Positions 26,771 through 33,505 of a DNA stretch of 33,505 nucleotides are shown piece by piece. Where the stretch lies: positions 1 to 33,505 of the forward strand of contig WNDX01000035.1 of assembly GCA_009914615.1 (NCBI GenBank). The letters run 5' to 3'. Both the position numbers and the translations under genes were made by a program. The stretch is from Herbaspirillum frisingense. Lineage in GTDB: Bacteria > Pseudomonadota > Gammaproteobacteria > Burkholderiales > Burkholderiaceae_D. The notes under the pieces are model-generated. The model saw only the letters and a program-made list of their open reading frames with translations. It was not told where the DNA came from and ran no database searches. Positions within the stretch are counted from its first letter, which is position 1, and every line of letters begins with the position of its first letter.

Positions 26771-27799
26771 ATGAAAAGAAAACCAGAGACCACCGCAGCA
26801 GCCCTTCCGGCGCGCGCCATCACCAAGGAAGACGTGGCCCGCGCCGCCGGTGTTTCGCACATCACGGTCTCGCGCGTGATCAACACGCCGGAAAAGGTCT
26901 CGCCCGAAACGCGCGCCAAGGTCGAATCCTTCATCGCCAGCATGGGCTACATCCCCAATATGCTGGCCGGCGGCCTGGCCTCGCGCCGCACCCGCATCGT
27001 GGCCGCCATCGTGCCCACCATCAGCCACTCGATCTTCGCCGAGACGGTGCGCGGCCTGTCTGAACAACTGAGCCTGCAGGGCTATCAGTTGCTGCTGGGC
27101 CAGACCAATTATTCCGAAGAAGCCGAGACCGCCCTGGTGGAAGCCTTCATCGGCCGCCGCGTGGACGGCCTGGTGCTGACCGGCGTGCAGCATGCGGCGC
27201 GCACGCGGCAGCGCCTGAAGGCGGCCGGCATCCCGGTGGTGGAAACCTGGGATCTGACCCGGCGCCCGATCGACATGCTGGCCGGCTTCGACAACCACGA
27301 TGCCGGGCGCGCCATGGGCAACTACCTGTATGGCAAGGGCTATCGCCGCATGGCCTTCGTCGGGGGCGAGGATCCGCGCGGCGTGGCGCGTTTCACCGGC
27401 ATGCGCGAGGCAGTGCTGGCACACGGCGCCGCCGAACCGCTGCACCTGATGGTGCCGATGGGCTCCTTCTTGCATGCGGGACGCGAAGCGGTGGGCTGGC
27501 TGCTGGATCGCCATCCCGGCATCGATGCCGCCTTCTTCAGCAATGACGTCATCGCCGCCGGCGCCGCCATGGAATGCGCGCGGCGCGGCGTCGAGGTGCC
27601 AGGACGCATCGCCCTGGCCGGCTTCGCCAACCTGGAAATCGCGCCCGAAGTGCTGCCGGCGCTGACCACCGTGCAGATCAGCGTACACCAGATCGGCCTG
27701 ACCGCGGCCGACATGCTGCTGGCGCGCTTCAGCGGCCGCAGCGTGGAGCAACCCATCTGCGATCTGGGCTTTTCGATTCTGGAACGCAAGAGCACCTAG
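26771..27799 (+). CDS. LacI-family transcriptional regulator
   Basis: A 342-residue repressor-type protein. The N-terminal DNA-binding domain is at about residues 16-70 (ITKEDVARAAGVSHITVSRVIN, quoted as ITKEDVARAAGVS then HITVSRVIN), with the hinge region NMLAGGLASRRTRIV. The periplasmic-binding-protein-like sensor domain follows, with FVGGEDPRGVARFTGMREAV and FFSNDVIAAGAAMECARRG. The overall pattern resembles GntR-type (gluconate) LacI members. Ligand is probably a sugar or sugar acid, by family. It is convergent with the MHS transporter gene and may control the transporter/isomerase/dioxygenase genes through the palindrome at 31487-31502. It has only a weak ribosome-binding site. Confidence 0.92.
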   Translation: MKRKPETTAAALPARAITKEDVARAAGVSHITVSRVINTPEKVSPETRAKVESFIASMGYIPNMLAGGLASRRTRIVAAIVPTISHSIFAETVRGLSEQLSLQGYQLLLGQTNYSEEAETALVEAFIGRRVDGLVLTGVQHAARTRQRLKAAGIPVVETWDLTRRPIDMLAGFDNHDAGRAMGNYLYGKGYRRMAFVGGEDPRGVARFTGMREAVLAHGAAEPLHLMVPMGSFLHAGREAVGWLLDRHPGIDAAFFSNDVIAAGAAMECARRGVEVPGRIALAGFANLEIAPEVLPALTTVQISVHQIGLTAADMLLARFSGRSVEQPICDLGFSILERKST

Positions 27800-27863
27800 G
27801 CAGTCTCCCGCTCCTCTCCGCTTGCGGCGCGTCGCATCGCGCTACGCGTAACGACAATCTCGC

Positions 27864-27886
27864 CCGTCCTGCACCGGGCAGGACGG
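27864..27886. terminator. Hairpin between convergent genes
   Basis: CCGTCCTGC (27864-27872) pairs perfectly with GCAGGACGG (27878-27886) around a 5-base loop, in the 115-base gap between the convergent LacI and MHS transporter genes. No clear T run follows on either strand, so termination is likely but not certain. Confidence 0.5.
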
Positions 27887-27914
27887 AACACGATAACCGC
27901 CGGTTCAAACACGC

Positions 27915-29294
27915 CTACTGATCTTCCTCATACAGGATGCCGCGCGTCTCCGGCGCCATCAGCAGCGACACTAATGCCACCGCGCCCATGAAAACGATAT
28001 AGACCACGATCGGGTAATAGCTGCCGCCGTAATACGCCAGCAAGCCGGTCGCGATCACGGGCGCCATGCCGCCGGTGATGACCGAGGACAGCTCGCGCGC
28101 CGTGCAGATGCCGCTCATGCGCATGCGCGGCGGGAACAGCTCGGCGAAGAACGCCGCCTGCACCGAAAACATCGGATAGAGTCCGAACACGATCAGCAGT
28201 ACGAAGGCGCCGATGATCATGGGCGTCTCGCGCGTCTCCAGCATCCAGAAGAACGGCAAGGCGCCGAAGATCATCACCAGGATGCCCAGGATGTACACCG
28301 GGCGCCGGCCGATGCGATCCGACAGCGCGCCCCATACGGGATTCAGCAAGGCGCCGATGCCGGCCGCGATCAGCACCGCGGTCAGGCCGACGCTGGCCGG
28401 CACCTTCAGTTGCGTGGTCAGGTAGGACAGCGCCCAGACCTGGAAGATATAGCCGGCCGTGTTCTCCGAAAACCGCGCGCCGATGGCGATCAGCAGGCTG
28501 CGCTTCTGCTCTTGCCAGACCGCCTTGACCGGCGCCTTGGCCACGGCATTGCGCTCCCTCATCTTCTCGAAGGTCGGCGACTCCTGCACGAACAGCCGGA
28601 TGTAGATGCCCACCGCCAAGCCGATGGCCGACAGCAGGAACGGAATGCGCCAGCCGTAACGCATGAAGTCCGCCTCCGGCATCATGCGCACCAATGCGAA
28701 GGCGCCGGCCGACAGCACCACGCCCAGCGCCACGCCGACGCCCGGCCAGCTGGCGTAGTAGCCGCGCTTGTCCACCGGCGCGTATTCGGCCGACATGGTC
28801 ACCGCGCCACCGAATTCGGCGCCGGCCGCGAAGCCTTGCACCAACCGCAGCAACGTCAACAGGATGGGCGCGGCGATACCGATGCTGGCATAGGTCGGCA
28901 ACACCCCGATCAGCGTAGTGGACAGGCCCATCATCACCAGCGTCACCACCAGCACGTTTTTGCGCCCTATCTTGTCGCCCAGGTGGCCGAACACGAAACC
29001 GCCCAGCGGACGCACCACGAAGCCCAGCGCATACGAGCCGAAGGCGGCCAGCGTGCCCATCATGGGATCGAGCCTGGTGAAGAACAGCACGTTGAAGACG
29101 ATGGCCGCCGCCGTACCGTAGAGGAAGAAGTCATACCATTCCAGCGCGGTGCCGATCACCGACGAGCGCAACGCCATCCTGCGCGCACGGATCTCGGCGT
29201 CGCTCAGCGTCTGCGCCGGAGGCGCCGTCTGGCCGGCGGATTGCGAACGGCCGTGGCCGACCCGGTGGCCCCGGGTGCCTGCGATTGTATTCAT
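27915..29294 (-). CDS. MFS transporter, metabolite:H+ symporter (MHS) family
   Basis: A 459-residue inner-membrane permease with twelve predicted helices. MHS features include the N-terminal SSVIGTALEWYDFFLYGTAAA, and the loop motif GHLGDKIGRKNVLV between helices 2 and 3, repeated as ALSDRIGRRPVYILG in the second half. Also present is LLRLVQGFAAGAEFGGAV in helix 4. The family takes up small acids and zwitterions such as citrate, shikimate, 2-oxoglutarate, proline and betaine, so the substrate here is open. The N-terminal 40 residues are polar and unusually long. AGGAG lies eight bases before the ATG. It follows the TIM-barrel gene by 175 bases and is the last gene of the putative catabolic module. 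Confidence 0.93.
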   Translation of the reverse strand: MNTIAGTRGHRVGHGRSQSAGQTAPPAQTLSDAEIRARRMALRSSVIGTALEWYDFFLYGTAAAIVFNVLFFTRLDPMMGTLAAFGSYALGFVVRPLGGFVFGHLGDKIGRKNVLVVTLVMMGLSTTLIGVLPTYASIGIAAPILLTLLRLVQGFAAGAEFGGAVTMSAEYAPVDKRGYYASWPGVGVALGVVLSAGAFALVRMMPEADFMRYGWRIPFLLSAIGLAVGIYIRLFVQESPTFEKMRERNAVAKAPVKAVWQEQKRSLLIAIGARFSENTAGYIFQVWALSYLTTQLKVPASVGLTAVLIAAGIGALLNPVWGALSDRIGRRPVYILGILVMIFGALPFFWMLETRETPMIIGAFVLLIVFGLYPMFSVQAAFFAELFPPRMRMSGICTARELSSVITGGMAPVIATGLLAYYGGSYYPIVVYIVFMGAVALVSLLMAPETRGILYEEDQ

Positions 29295-29326
29295 TTGTCT
29301 CTCTCCTGTTGTAAGGCGAGCCCAGG

Positions 29327-29340
29327 CGGTGCATGCACCG
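29327..29340. promoter_or_regulatory. 14-bp perfect palindrome upstream of the MHS gene
   Basis: CGGTGCATGCACCG lies 33 bases before the transporter start codon. It may be an operator or an RNA hairpin. It does not match the palindrome at 31487-31502, so a different factor would be involved. Confidence 0.4.
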
Positions 29341-29469
29341 GCCGGCGGTTTTATTGTGTGTCCGGCTGGGGTCTCGTCTTGCTGCGATTGGATATGCCGA
29401 CTGCGTGGTTGACTCCTTTGGCCTGCGGTTGCCGGGGTACTGCCTGAATGAATGCTTGCGGATGCGAGG

Positions 29470-30345
29470 TCACGCGTGCTTGCGCACTTGCGCGGCCGAC
29501 GCCCCTGCCTGTGCTTCGGCGCAGCGCGCCCACAAATCCCGCGCCATCTGCATCAACTGGCGCGCTTCGACCCAGCGGTCGGACAGCTCGTAGCCGTCGG
29601 CGCCGGTCATGGCGTATTCGGGCGGGCCGAGTTCGCACAGGAAGCTGAGAACATCGTCTTCGCCGGCGCGCGCCATCCAACTGCGAAAACCGTAATCCCA
29701 CCAGTCCATGAACAGCTCCACCCACTTGCGATGCTGCGGGAAATCGAGCTGCACCTGGATCTGCTCGCGGCTGGCCACGCGGCCGTGGAAGCCCCAGGCG
29801 TTGTCGAGGATCCTGCGCATCAGCGCATGGTTGTGCGCGTCGATCGGCCAGGCGAACTCGCGTCCCACCACGTAGTGCGAGAGATCAGCGGTCAGCCTGA
29901 GATCGGGAAAGCGGTCCAGCAGATGCAGCGTGAAGAACAGATCGGTGGTCATGCGGTCGCGATGCGTCTCGATGTGCAGCGCGATGCCGGCATCATCGGC
30001 CAGGCGGCGCCAGCCTTCGAGGTAAGGAATGCACTGCGCCACCGTATAAGGTCGCACGTCGGCCTGCAGATTGATGTGATCGGCGCCCAGCTCCTGAACA
30101 TGCTCGATGATGGGCTTCAACTCATCGACCGTGCGCGGATAACATTGCGCCTGCCAGGTCATGCCGTGTTCGCGCAGGAACTGCGTGACCGTGCGGGCAT
30201 ATTGATAGTCGAAGAAGCGCACGCCGGCGCCGTCGAAACCGGCATCGCGGATCATCTCCAGCTTCTGCTCCAACGTCCATTCCTGGCCGTCCGGGCGGCG
30301 GCGCTCCATGGCCCATAGCGATTGATACACACGAAACGTTTGCAT
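29470..30345 (-). CDS. Sugar phosphate isomerase/epimerase-like TIM-barrel protein
   Basis: A 291-residue protein of the xylose-isomerase-like/AP endonuclease 2 superfamily. Likely divalent metal ligands are in order Glu126 (ALHIETHRD), Asp154 and His157 (LTADLSHYV), His187 (WGFHGRV) and Glu238 (LCELGPPEY). This metal-site pattern serves isomerases, epimerases, 3-dehydroshikimate dehydratases and inosose dehydratases, so the reaction cannot be fixed. The start is ATG 30343-30345, giving MQTFRVYQSLWAMERR. An in-frame TTG six codons upstream is a less likely alternative. It lies between the dioxygenase gene (106 bases upstream) and the MHS transporter, and is probably co-transcribed with both. 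Confidence 0.85.
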   Translation of the reverse strand: MQTFRVYQSLWAMERRRPDGQEWTLEQKLEMIRDAGFDGAGVRFFDYQYARTVTQFLREHGMTWQAQCYPRTVDELKPIIEHVQELGADHINLQADVRPYTVAQCIPYLEGWRRLADDAGIALHIETHRDRMTTDLFFTLHLLDRFPDLRLTADLSHYVVGREFAWPIDAHNHALMRRILDNAWGFHGRVASREQIQVQLDFPQHRKWVELFMDWWDYGFRSWMARAGEDDVLSFLCELGPPEYAMTGADGYELSDRWVEARQLMQMARDLWARCAEAQAGASAAQVRKHA

Positions 30346-30451
30346 GGGTGCTTGCCTCTGCAAAGATGTCCGTCGCCCGCGGCGCCTGCACCGAAAAACG
30401 GAGACGCTACGGGTTCGCGCCGGGACGCCACCGCCCCGGAAAAGCCTGGCC

Positions 30452-31345
30452 TCAGGTACTGGCCGCCTGTTGCGGCACCTCGACCTGATCGAAGAAGCGC
30501 TTGCCGCTGGCGGACTGGTTTTCGTAGATCGAGCCCTGGTTCAGCGCCGGCGGCAGCGGCATGCGCACCGGCGTCTCGCGAAAGCGCGGCACGATGGTCG
30601 GCTCGCCTTGCAGCAGGCGACTGTTGAAGTCGGCGAAATCAGGCACGCCCATCAGCGGGAAAGCGTCGGCCGCACTCACTTCGTAGAGCAGGAAATTGCG
30701 CGACAGGGTCGAACGGTTCTGTGCCGATCCGTGCACCGCGCGCACATGGTGGAAGGACACCGAACCGGCCCGGCCAACGATGGGCACGGCCTGGTCCAGA
30801 TTGAGCCCCGGCGCGTTGGGATCGAGCGCGCCGCAGAAGCGGCCGTCGGCATCGTGGTGATCATAGGTCGGCCCGGTATGCGAACCGGGCACCACCAGCA
30901 TGGCACCGTTTTCCAGCGAGGTATCGTCCAGCATCACGCCCACGGCCAGGATGTCGTCGTTGGTGGCGGGATAGAAGGCCCAGTCCTGGTGCCACTCCAC
31001 CGGCGAGCCGAAGCGCGGCGATTTCAGGTTGAGCTTGGAATTCTGCAGCCGGAAGGCCGGCCCCAGCAAGGCTTCCAGCACTTCCAGCATGGGCTGGGAA
31101 CGGATGAATTCCTCGAACACGGGATGATTCCTGTGCGGCTGCTTGATGCGGCGCAGGCGCGGCTCGGCGGCGGTATGGCCGCGCTCCAGATCGAACAGCT
31201 CGGTATGGCCGCTGACCTTGCGCGACTGCTCTATCCACTGGGCCAAGGCATCCTTCATGCGCTGGCGCATCAGGTCGTTCAATAGGTCGGGCACGACCAG
31301 CCAGCCCTCTTCCCGGTATTGCGCTACCTGCTGTTGCGTGATCAT
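30452..31345 (-). CDS. Phytanoyl-CoA dioxygenase (PhyH) family protein
   Basis: A 297-residue Fe(II)/2-oxoglutarate-dependent oxygenase. The iron ligands are visible as His119-x-Asp121 (VEWHQDWAF) and His205 (VRAVHGSAQNR). Arg216, eleven residues later, is the likely 2-oxoglutarate carboxylate ligand. The double-stranded beta-helix core also shows LENGAMLVVPGSHTGP. PhyH relatives hydroxylate very different small molecules (phytanoyl-CoA, ectoine, aminoethylphosphonate), so the substrate is unknown. AGGAG lies six bases before the ATG. It is the first gene of a three-gene minus-strand set, behind a strong promoter overlapped by a perfect palindrome, about 150 bases upstream. Confidence 0.92.
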   Translation of the reverse strand: MITQQQVAQYREEGWLVVPDLLNDLMRQRMKDALAQWIEQSRKVSGHTELFDLERGHTAAEPRLRRIKQPHRNHPVFEEFIRSQPMLEVLEALLGPAFRLQNSKLNLKSPRFGSPVEWHQDWAFYPATNDDILAVGVMLDDTSLENGAMLVVPGSHTGPTYDHHDADGRFCGALDPNAPGLNLDQAVPIVGRAGSVSFHHVRAVHGSAQNRSTLSRNFLLYEVSAADAFPLMGVPDFADFNSRLLQGEPTIVPRFRETPVRMPLPPALNQGSIYENQSASGKRFFDQVEVPQQAAST

Positions 31346-31486
31346 GGCTGTCTCCTTCTCGATGGCATCGCTGCGCGTCGGATGCGCGCGATGCGTTGGA
31401 ATACCGGCCTTCCGGGCGCGCCGATGGCGTCGGAAAGCACGTTCGAAGCCGCAAGTCGGACTGTTGATCCGCCTTGTTCAATATCG

Positions 31487-31502
31487 ATGTTCGCGCGAAC
31501 AT
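31487..31502. promoter_or_regulatory. 16-bp perfect palindrome, candidate LacI-type operator
   Basis: ATGTTCGCGCGAACAT is a perfect palindrome with central CG. Its outer half-site ATGTT resembles operators of LacI-family regulators such as GntR. It covers the end of the -10 box and the predicted start site of the dioxygenase promoter, an ideal place for repression. The LacI-type gene at 26771 is the nearest candidate binder. Confidence 0.65.
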
Positions 31503-31529
31503 AGTATGTCGCAAAAAAACCGGAGTCAA
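31501..31529 (-). promoter_or_regulatory. Sigma-70 promoter of the dioxygenase operon
   Basis: On the minus strand TTGACT (31524-31529) and TACTAT (31501-31506) are exactly 17 bases apart, matching consensus at 5 and 4 of 6 positions. The start site would fall near 31494, inside the palindrome. The leader to the dioxygenase start is about 150 bases. Confidence 0.65.
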
Positions 31530-31537
31530 CCCCGGTT
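31513..31537 (-). terminator. Terminator of the diguanylate cyclase gene
   Basis: AACCGG and CCGGTT form a 6-bp stem with an 8-base loop, followed by more T on the minus strand (seven in a row at 31513-31519). It lies 52 bases after the stop of the GGDEF gene. Its loop contains the -35 box of the next promoter. Confidence 0.6.
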
Positions 31538-31588
31538 CTTCGATTTCATTCCTGCGCCGGTTGCAATGCGCCACCTCCTGGGTGGCCA

Positions 31589-33316
31589 TCAGGCCGTGAC
31601 TTCGACGCGATTGCGCCCCTGCTCCTTGGCCACGTACAAGGCCTTGTCGGCCAGCTTGATCAACTGCTCCAGGCCTTGCCCCTTGTTCAAGGCCGCCACG
31701 CCGAAGCTGGCGCTGACTTTGATCCTGCGCCCGCCATCGATTTCGAACTCCTTTTGCGCCAGCGCGGCGCGCAGCTTTTCCGCCGCCGCCCCGGCCTGCG
31801 CCAGATCCGACTCGGGCAACAGCACGATGAATTCCTCGCCGCCGTAGCGCGCCAGTACGTCCACCTTGCGCAGCAGCTGCGAGGCGGTCTGCGCCACGCC
31901 GCGCAGGATGGCGTCGCCGGCCTGGTGGCCGTAGCTGTCGTTGATGCGCTTGAAGTGGTCGATGTCGAACAGCACGATGGACAGTTCGCGCTCGTAGCGC
32001 TGCGCCACGCCCATCTGCTGCTCGCCGTAGGAGAAGAAGGCGCGCCGGTTCAGCAGCCCGGTCAGGAAATCGGTATTGGACGAGGTCTGTAACTGCGTGA
32101 TCAGCGCCTCGCGCTCCTTGGCCAGGCTGTTGCGCTCCAGGATGCGCTCCTTGAGCACGCGCAGCGCGCGCGTCATCGCGCCGATCTCGTCGTTGTACCT
32201 GGCTTCCGGAATCTCCCGGTCAAGCTTGCCCTCGACCAGTCCCGCCACCAGATCGGTGGCCGTCACCAGCGGCTGCACGACGCGCTTGCGGATCATGTAC
32301 ATCAGCAACTGGAAGAACAGGCAGGCCACGATGGTCAGGGCGATCACCGAGACCAGGAAATTGCGCGCCTGCACGTTGCGGCGCTCGGCGCGCGCCAGCA
32401 TGTCGTCCAGCAGCAGGTCGCGCAGGTCGAGGATGGATTTCATCTGCGGCACGTAGCGCGTGTAAAGCTCGGACGGCGTGATGCCGTATTCGCCGGATTT
32501 CAGGCCGATCTGCAGCAGGTAGTCGAGGAACTGGAAGCCGTTGTCGAAATACTGCTTGTCCACCTCTTCCAGCGCGTGCGCGAACTCCGGCTGCGGCGAG
32601 TAGGAGCCGAGCTGGGCGCCCAGCAGCGAACGCAGCAACTCGATGCGGCCGTACAGGCGGCCGATTTCGATCACCTCATCCTGATTGAGCTTGCGGTGCG
32701 TGATCAGCGGCGCGGTGAAGCGCGAACCGATCTGGCCGGCGTATTCGCGCAGGCTGGCGGCGGCGCGCACCGAAGCCAGGCCGTCGCGCAGGTCGGGATC
32801 GGCCTGATCCACCGCGCTGGCCAGTTCGGCGGTCACGCGCACCATCACCGGGATCATGTCCACCATGCCGTTGACGGCCGAGACCACATACAGGTGGCTG
32901 CGTTGCATATCGCCTTGCTGGCCGACGCGATCCACCGCCGTGCGCGCCGGGCCGAGCGCCTGCTGCACCGTCCTGATCTTGTCCAGCGCGCTCGACTGGC
33001 GCTGCGCCGGATCCTTTTCCAGCGCCTCGCGCAGCCGGCCCAAAGCGGCGTCGGCGGTGACGCGGGCGGCTTGCAGGCTCTTGTAGAGTTCGGGTTTTTC
33101 CTGCTGGCGGGCACCCATGTAGGCATTGGCGGGGCCGCGCTCGGCCGATATCTTTTCCATGGCGATCAGCGCCAGGCGGAAATTGCGCAGGGCCGGCACG
33201 CTGTTGGCCCCGTTCTGGTAAATGCTCCACTCTATCCATACCAGCGAGATCGCCAACGCCAGAAACAACATCAGCAATGCGATGGAAATCAGCCGGAACA
33301 GACGATTCAAGGACAT
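31589..33316 (-). CDS. Membrane-bound diguanylate cyclase (HAMP-GGDEF)
   Basis: A 575-residue signalling protein that should make cyclic di-GMP. A membrane helix (about 7-29), a periplasmic helical sensor region (about 30-318) and a second membrane helix (about 319-341) lead to a HAMP linker (about 342-395), a short coiled coil and the GGDEF domain (about 412-575). The active site is intact as GGEEF (492-496), with DIDHFKRINDSYGH at about 451-464. An RxxD inhibitory site (Arg483-Asp486) lies five residues before it, so product inhibition is expected. The sensor region has an ERGPANAYMG element like nitrate-sensing or chemoreceptor helical bundles, but its ligand is unknown. No EAL domain is present. 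Confidence 0.93.
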   Translation of the reverse strand: MSLNRLFRLISIALLMLFLALAISLVWIEWSIYQNGANSVPALRNFRLALIAMEKISAERGPANAYMGARQQEKPELYKSLQAARVTADAALGRLREALEKDPAQRQSSALDKIRTVQQALGPARTAVDRVGQQGDMQRSHLYVVSAVNGMVDMIPVMVRVTAELASAVDQADPDLRDGLASVRAAASLREYAGQIGSRFTAPLITHRKLNQDEVIEIGRLYGRIELLRSLLGAQLGSYSPQPEFAHALEEVDKQYFDNGFQFLDYLLQIGLKSGEYGITPSELYTRYVPQMKSILDLRDLLLDDMLARAERRNVQARNFLVSVIALTIVACLFFQLLMYMIRKRVVQPLVTATDLVAGLVEGKLDREIPEARYNDEIGAMTRALRVLKERILERNSLAKEREALITQLQTSSNTDFLTGLLNRRAFFSYGEQQMGVAQRYERELSIVLFDIDHFKRINDSYGHQAGDAILRGVAQTASQLLRKVDVLARYGGEEFIVLLPESDLAQAGAAAEKLRAALAQKEFEIDGGRRIKVSASFGVAALNKGQGLEQLIKLADKALYVAKEQGRNRVEVTA

Positions 33317-33364
33317 TTCTTTGGCCCGCTACGAAGGCTTACGATTTTTTACGAATATAACAAG

Positions 33365-33378
33365 GCCGGTGAACCGGC
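33365..33378. other. Short hairpin next to the IS end
   Basis: GCCGGT-GA-ACCGGC forms a 6-bp stem that abuts the IS terminus at 33379. It lies in the 62-base leader of the diguanylate cyclase gene, so the IS has probably inserted in or near its promoter region. Confidence 0.5.
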
Positions 33379-33505
33379 TGTAATGACCCAGCGAAACCTG
33401 CTCACCTCAAGCAGCTAAAGCAAACGCCTCAGCTGGTGTCTTCATGCCCAGCGCCTGATGCGGCCGGCGGTGGTTATAAAAGCCGATCCAGTCACCAATG
33501 ATGCG
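33379..33505 (-). mobile_element. Right end of a second IS3-type copy (partial)
   Basis: This is the exact inverted copy of bases 1-127, with the IS terminus TGTAATGACCC starting at 33379. The rest of the element lies beyond the window. Both copies point their transposase 3' ends into the window. Confidence 0.8.
33407..33505 (-). CDS. IS3-family transposase, C-terminal fragment (second copy)
   Basis: Thirty-two codons identical to those at 1-99, ending at a TGA read on the minus strand at 33407-33409. The visible C-terminus holds the YNHRRPHQALG motif of the IS3-group integrase core. The gene is cut by the window edge. Confidence 0.8.
   Translation of the reverse strand, partial: RIIGDWIGFYNHRRPHQALGMKTPAEAFALAA

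Overview
The window looks like a betaproteobacterial chromosome segment from Oxalobacteraceae, most likely Herbaspirillum or a close relative. This is judged from high-GC codon use, the protein sequences and the order of housekeeping genes; no database search was possible. About 23 kb on the minus strand is one long co-directional housekeeping block. About 9 kb at the right end is more variable accessory DNA.

Read in the direction of transcription (right to left), the block is yceD-rpmF-plsX-fabH-fabD-fabG-acpP-fabF (ribosomal protein L32, phospholipid and fatty acid synthesis), then ygfX-like, rpoE-rseA-rseB-degP (envelope stress sigma factor, its two negative regulators and a periplasmic protease). 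Next come a glutaredoxin-like gene and lepA-lepB-rnc-era-recO-pdxJ-acpS-nagZ (translation, signal peptidase, RNA processing, ribosome assembly, recombination, pyridoxal phosphate, ACP activation, wall recycling). The block ends with uvrC-pgsA and a tRNA-Gly, tRNA-Cys, tRNA-Gly cluster. Many junctions are 4-base overlaps or 1-base gaps, and hairpin terminators divide the block into transcription units.

The right part holds maf facing a DUF1289 gene, a candidate small RNA with exposed anti-Shine-Dalgarno sequence, and a 41-residue lipoprotein gene. It also holds an HPP-CBS membrane protein divergent from a MarR regulator, a LacI-type regulator, and a probable catabolic module: MHS transporter, TIM-barrel isomerase-like protein and PhyH-type dioxygenase. 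The module has a strong promoter overlapped by a perfect 16-bp palindrome. A membrane diguanylate cyclase closes the region.

Both ends of the window carry the same 127 bp in inverted orientation: the 3' end of an IS3-type transposase gene plus the IS terminus. This looks like an assembly contig that stops in copies of one insertion sequence. The best candidate for something poorly described is the roughly 74-nt RNA at 24501-24574. Its hairpin loop mimics the 3' tail of 16S rRNA. Second is the LacI/MHS/TIM/PhyH module, whose substrate is unknown.
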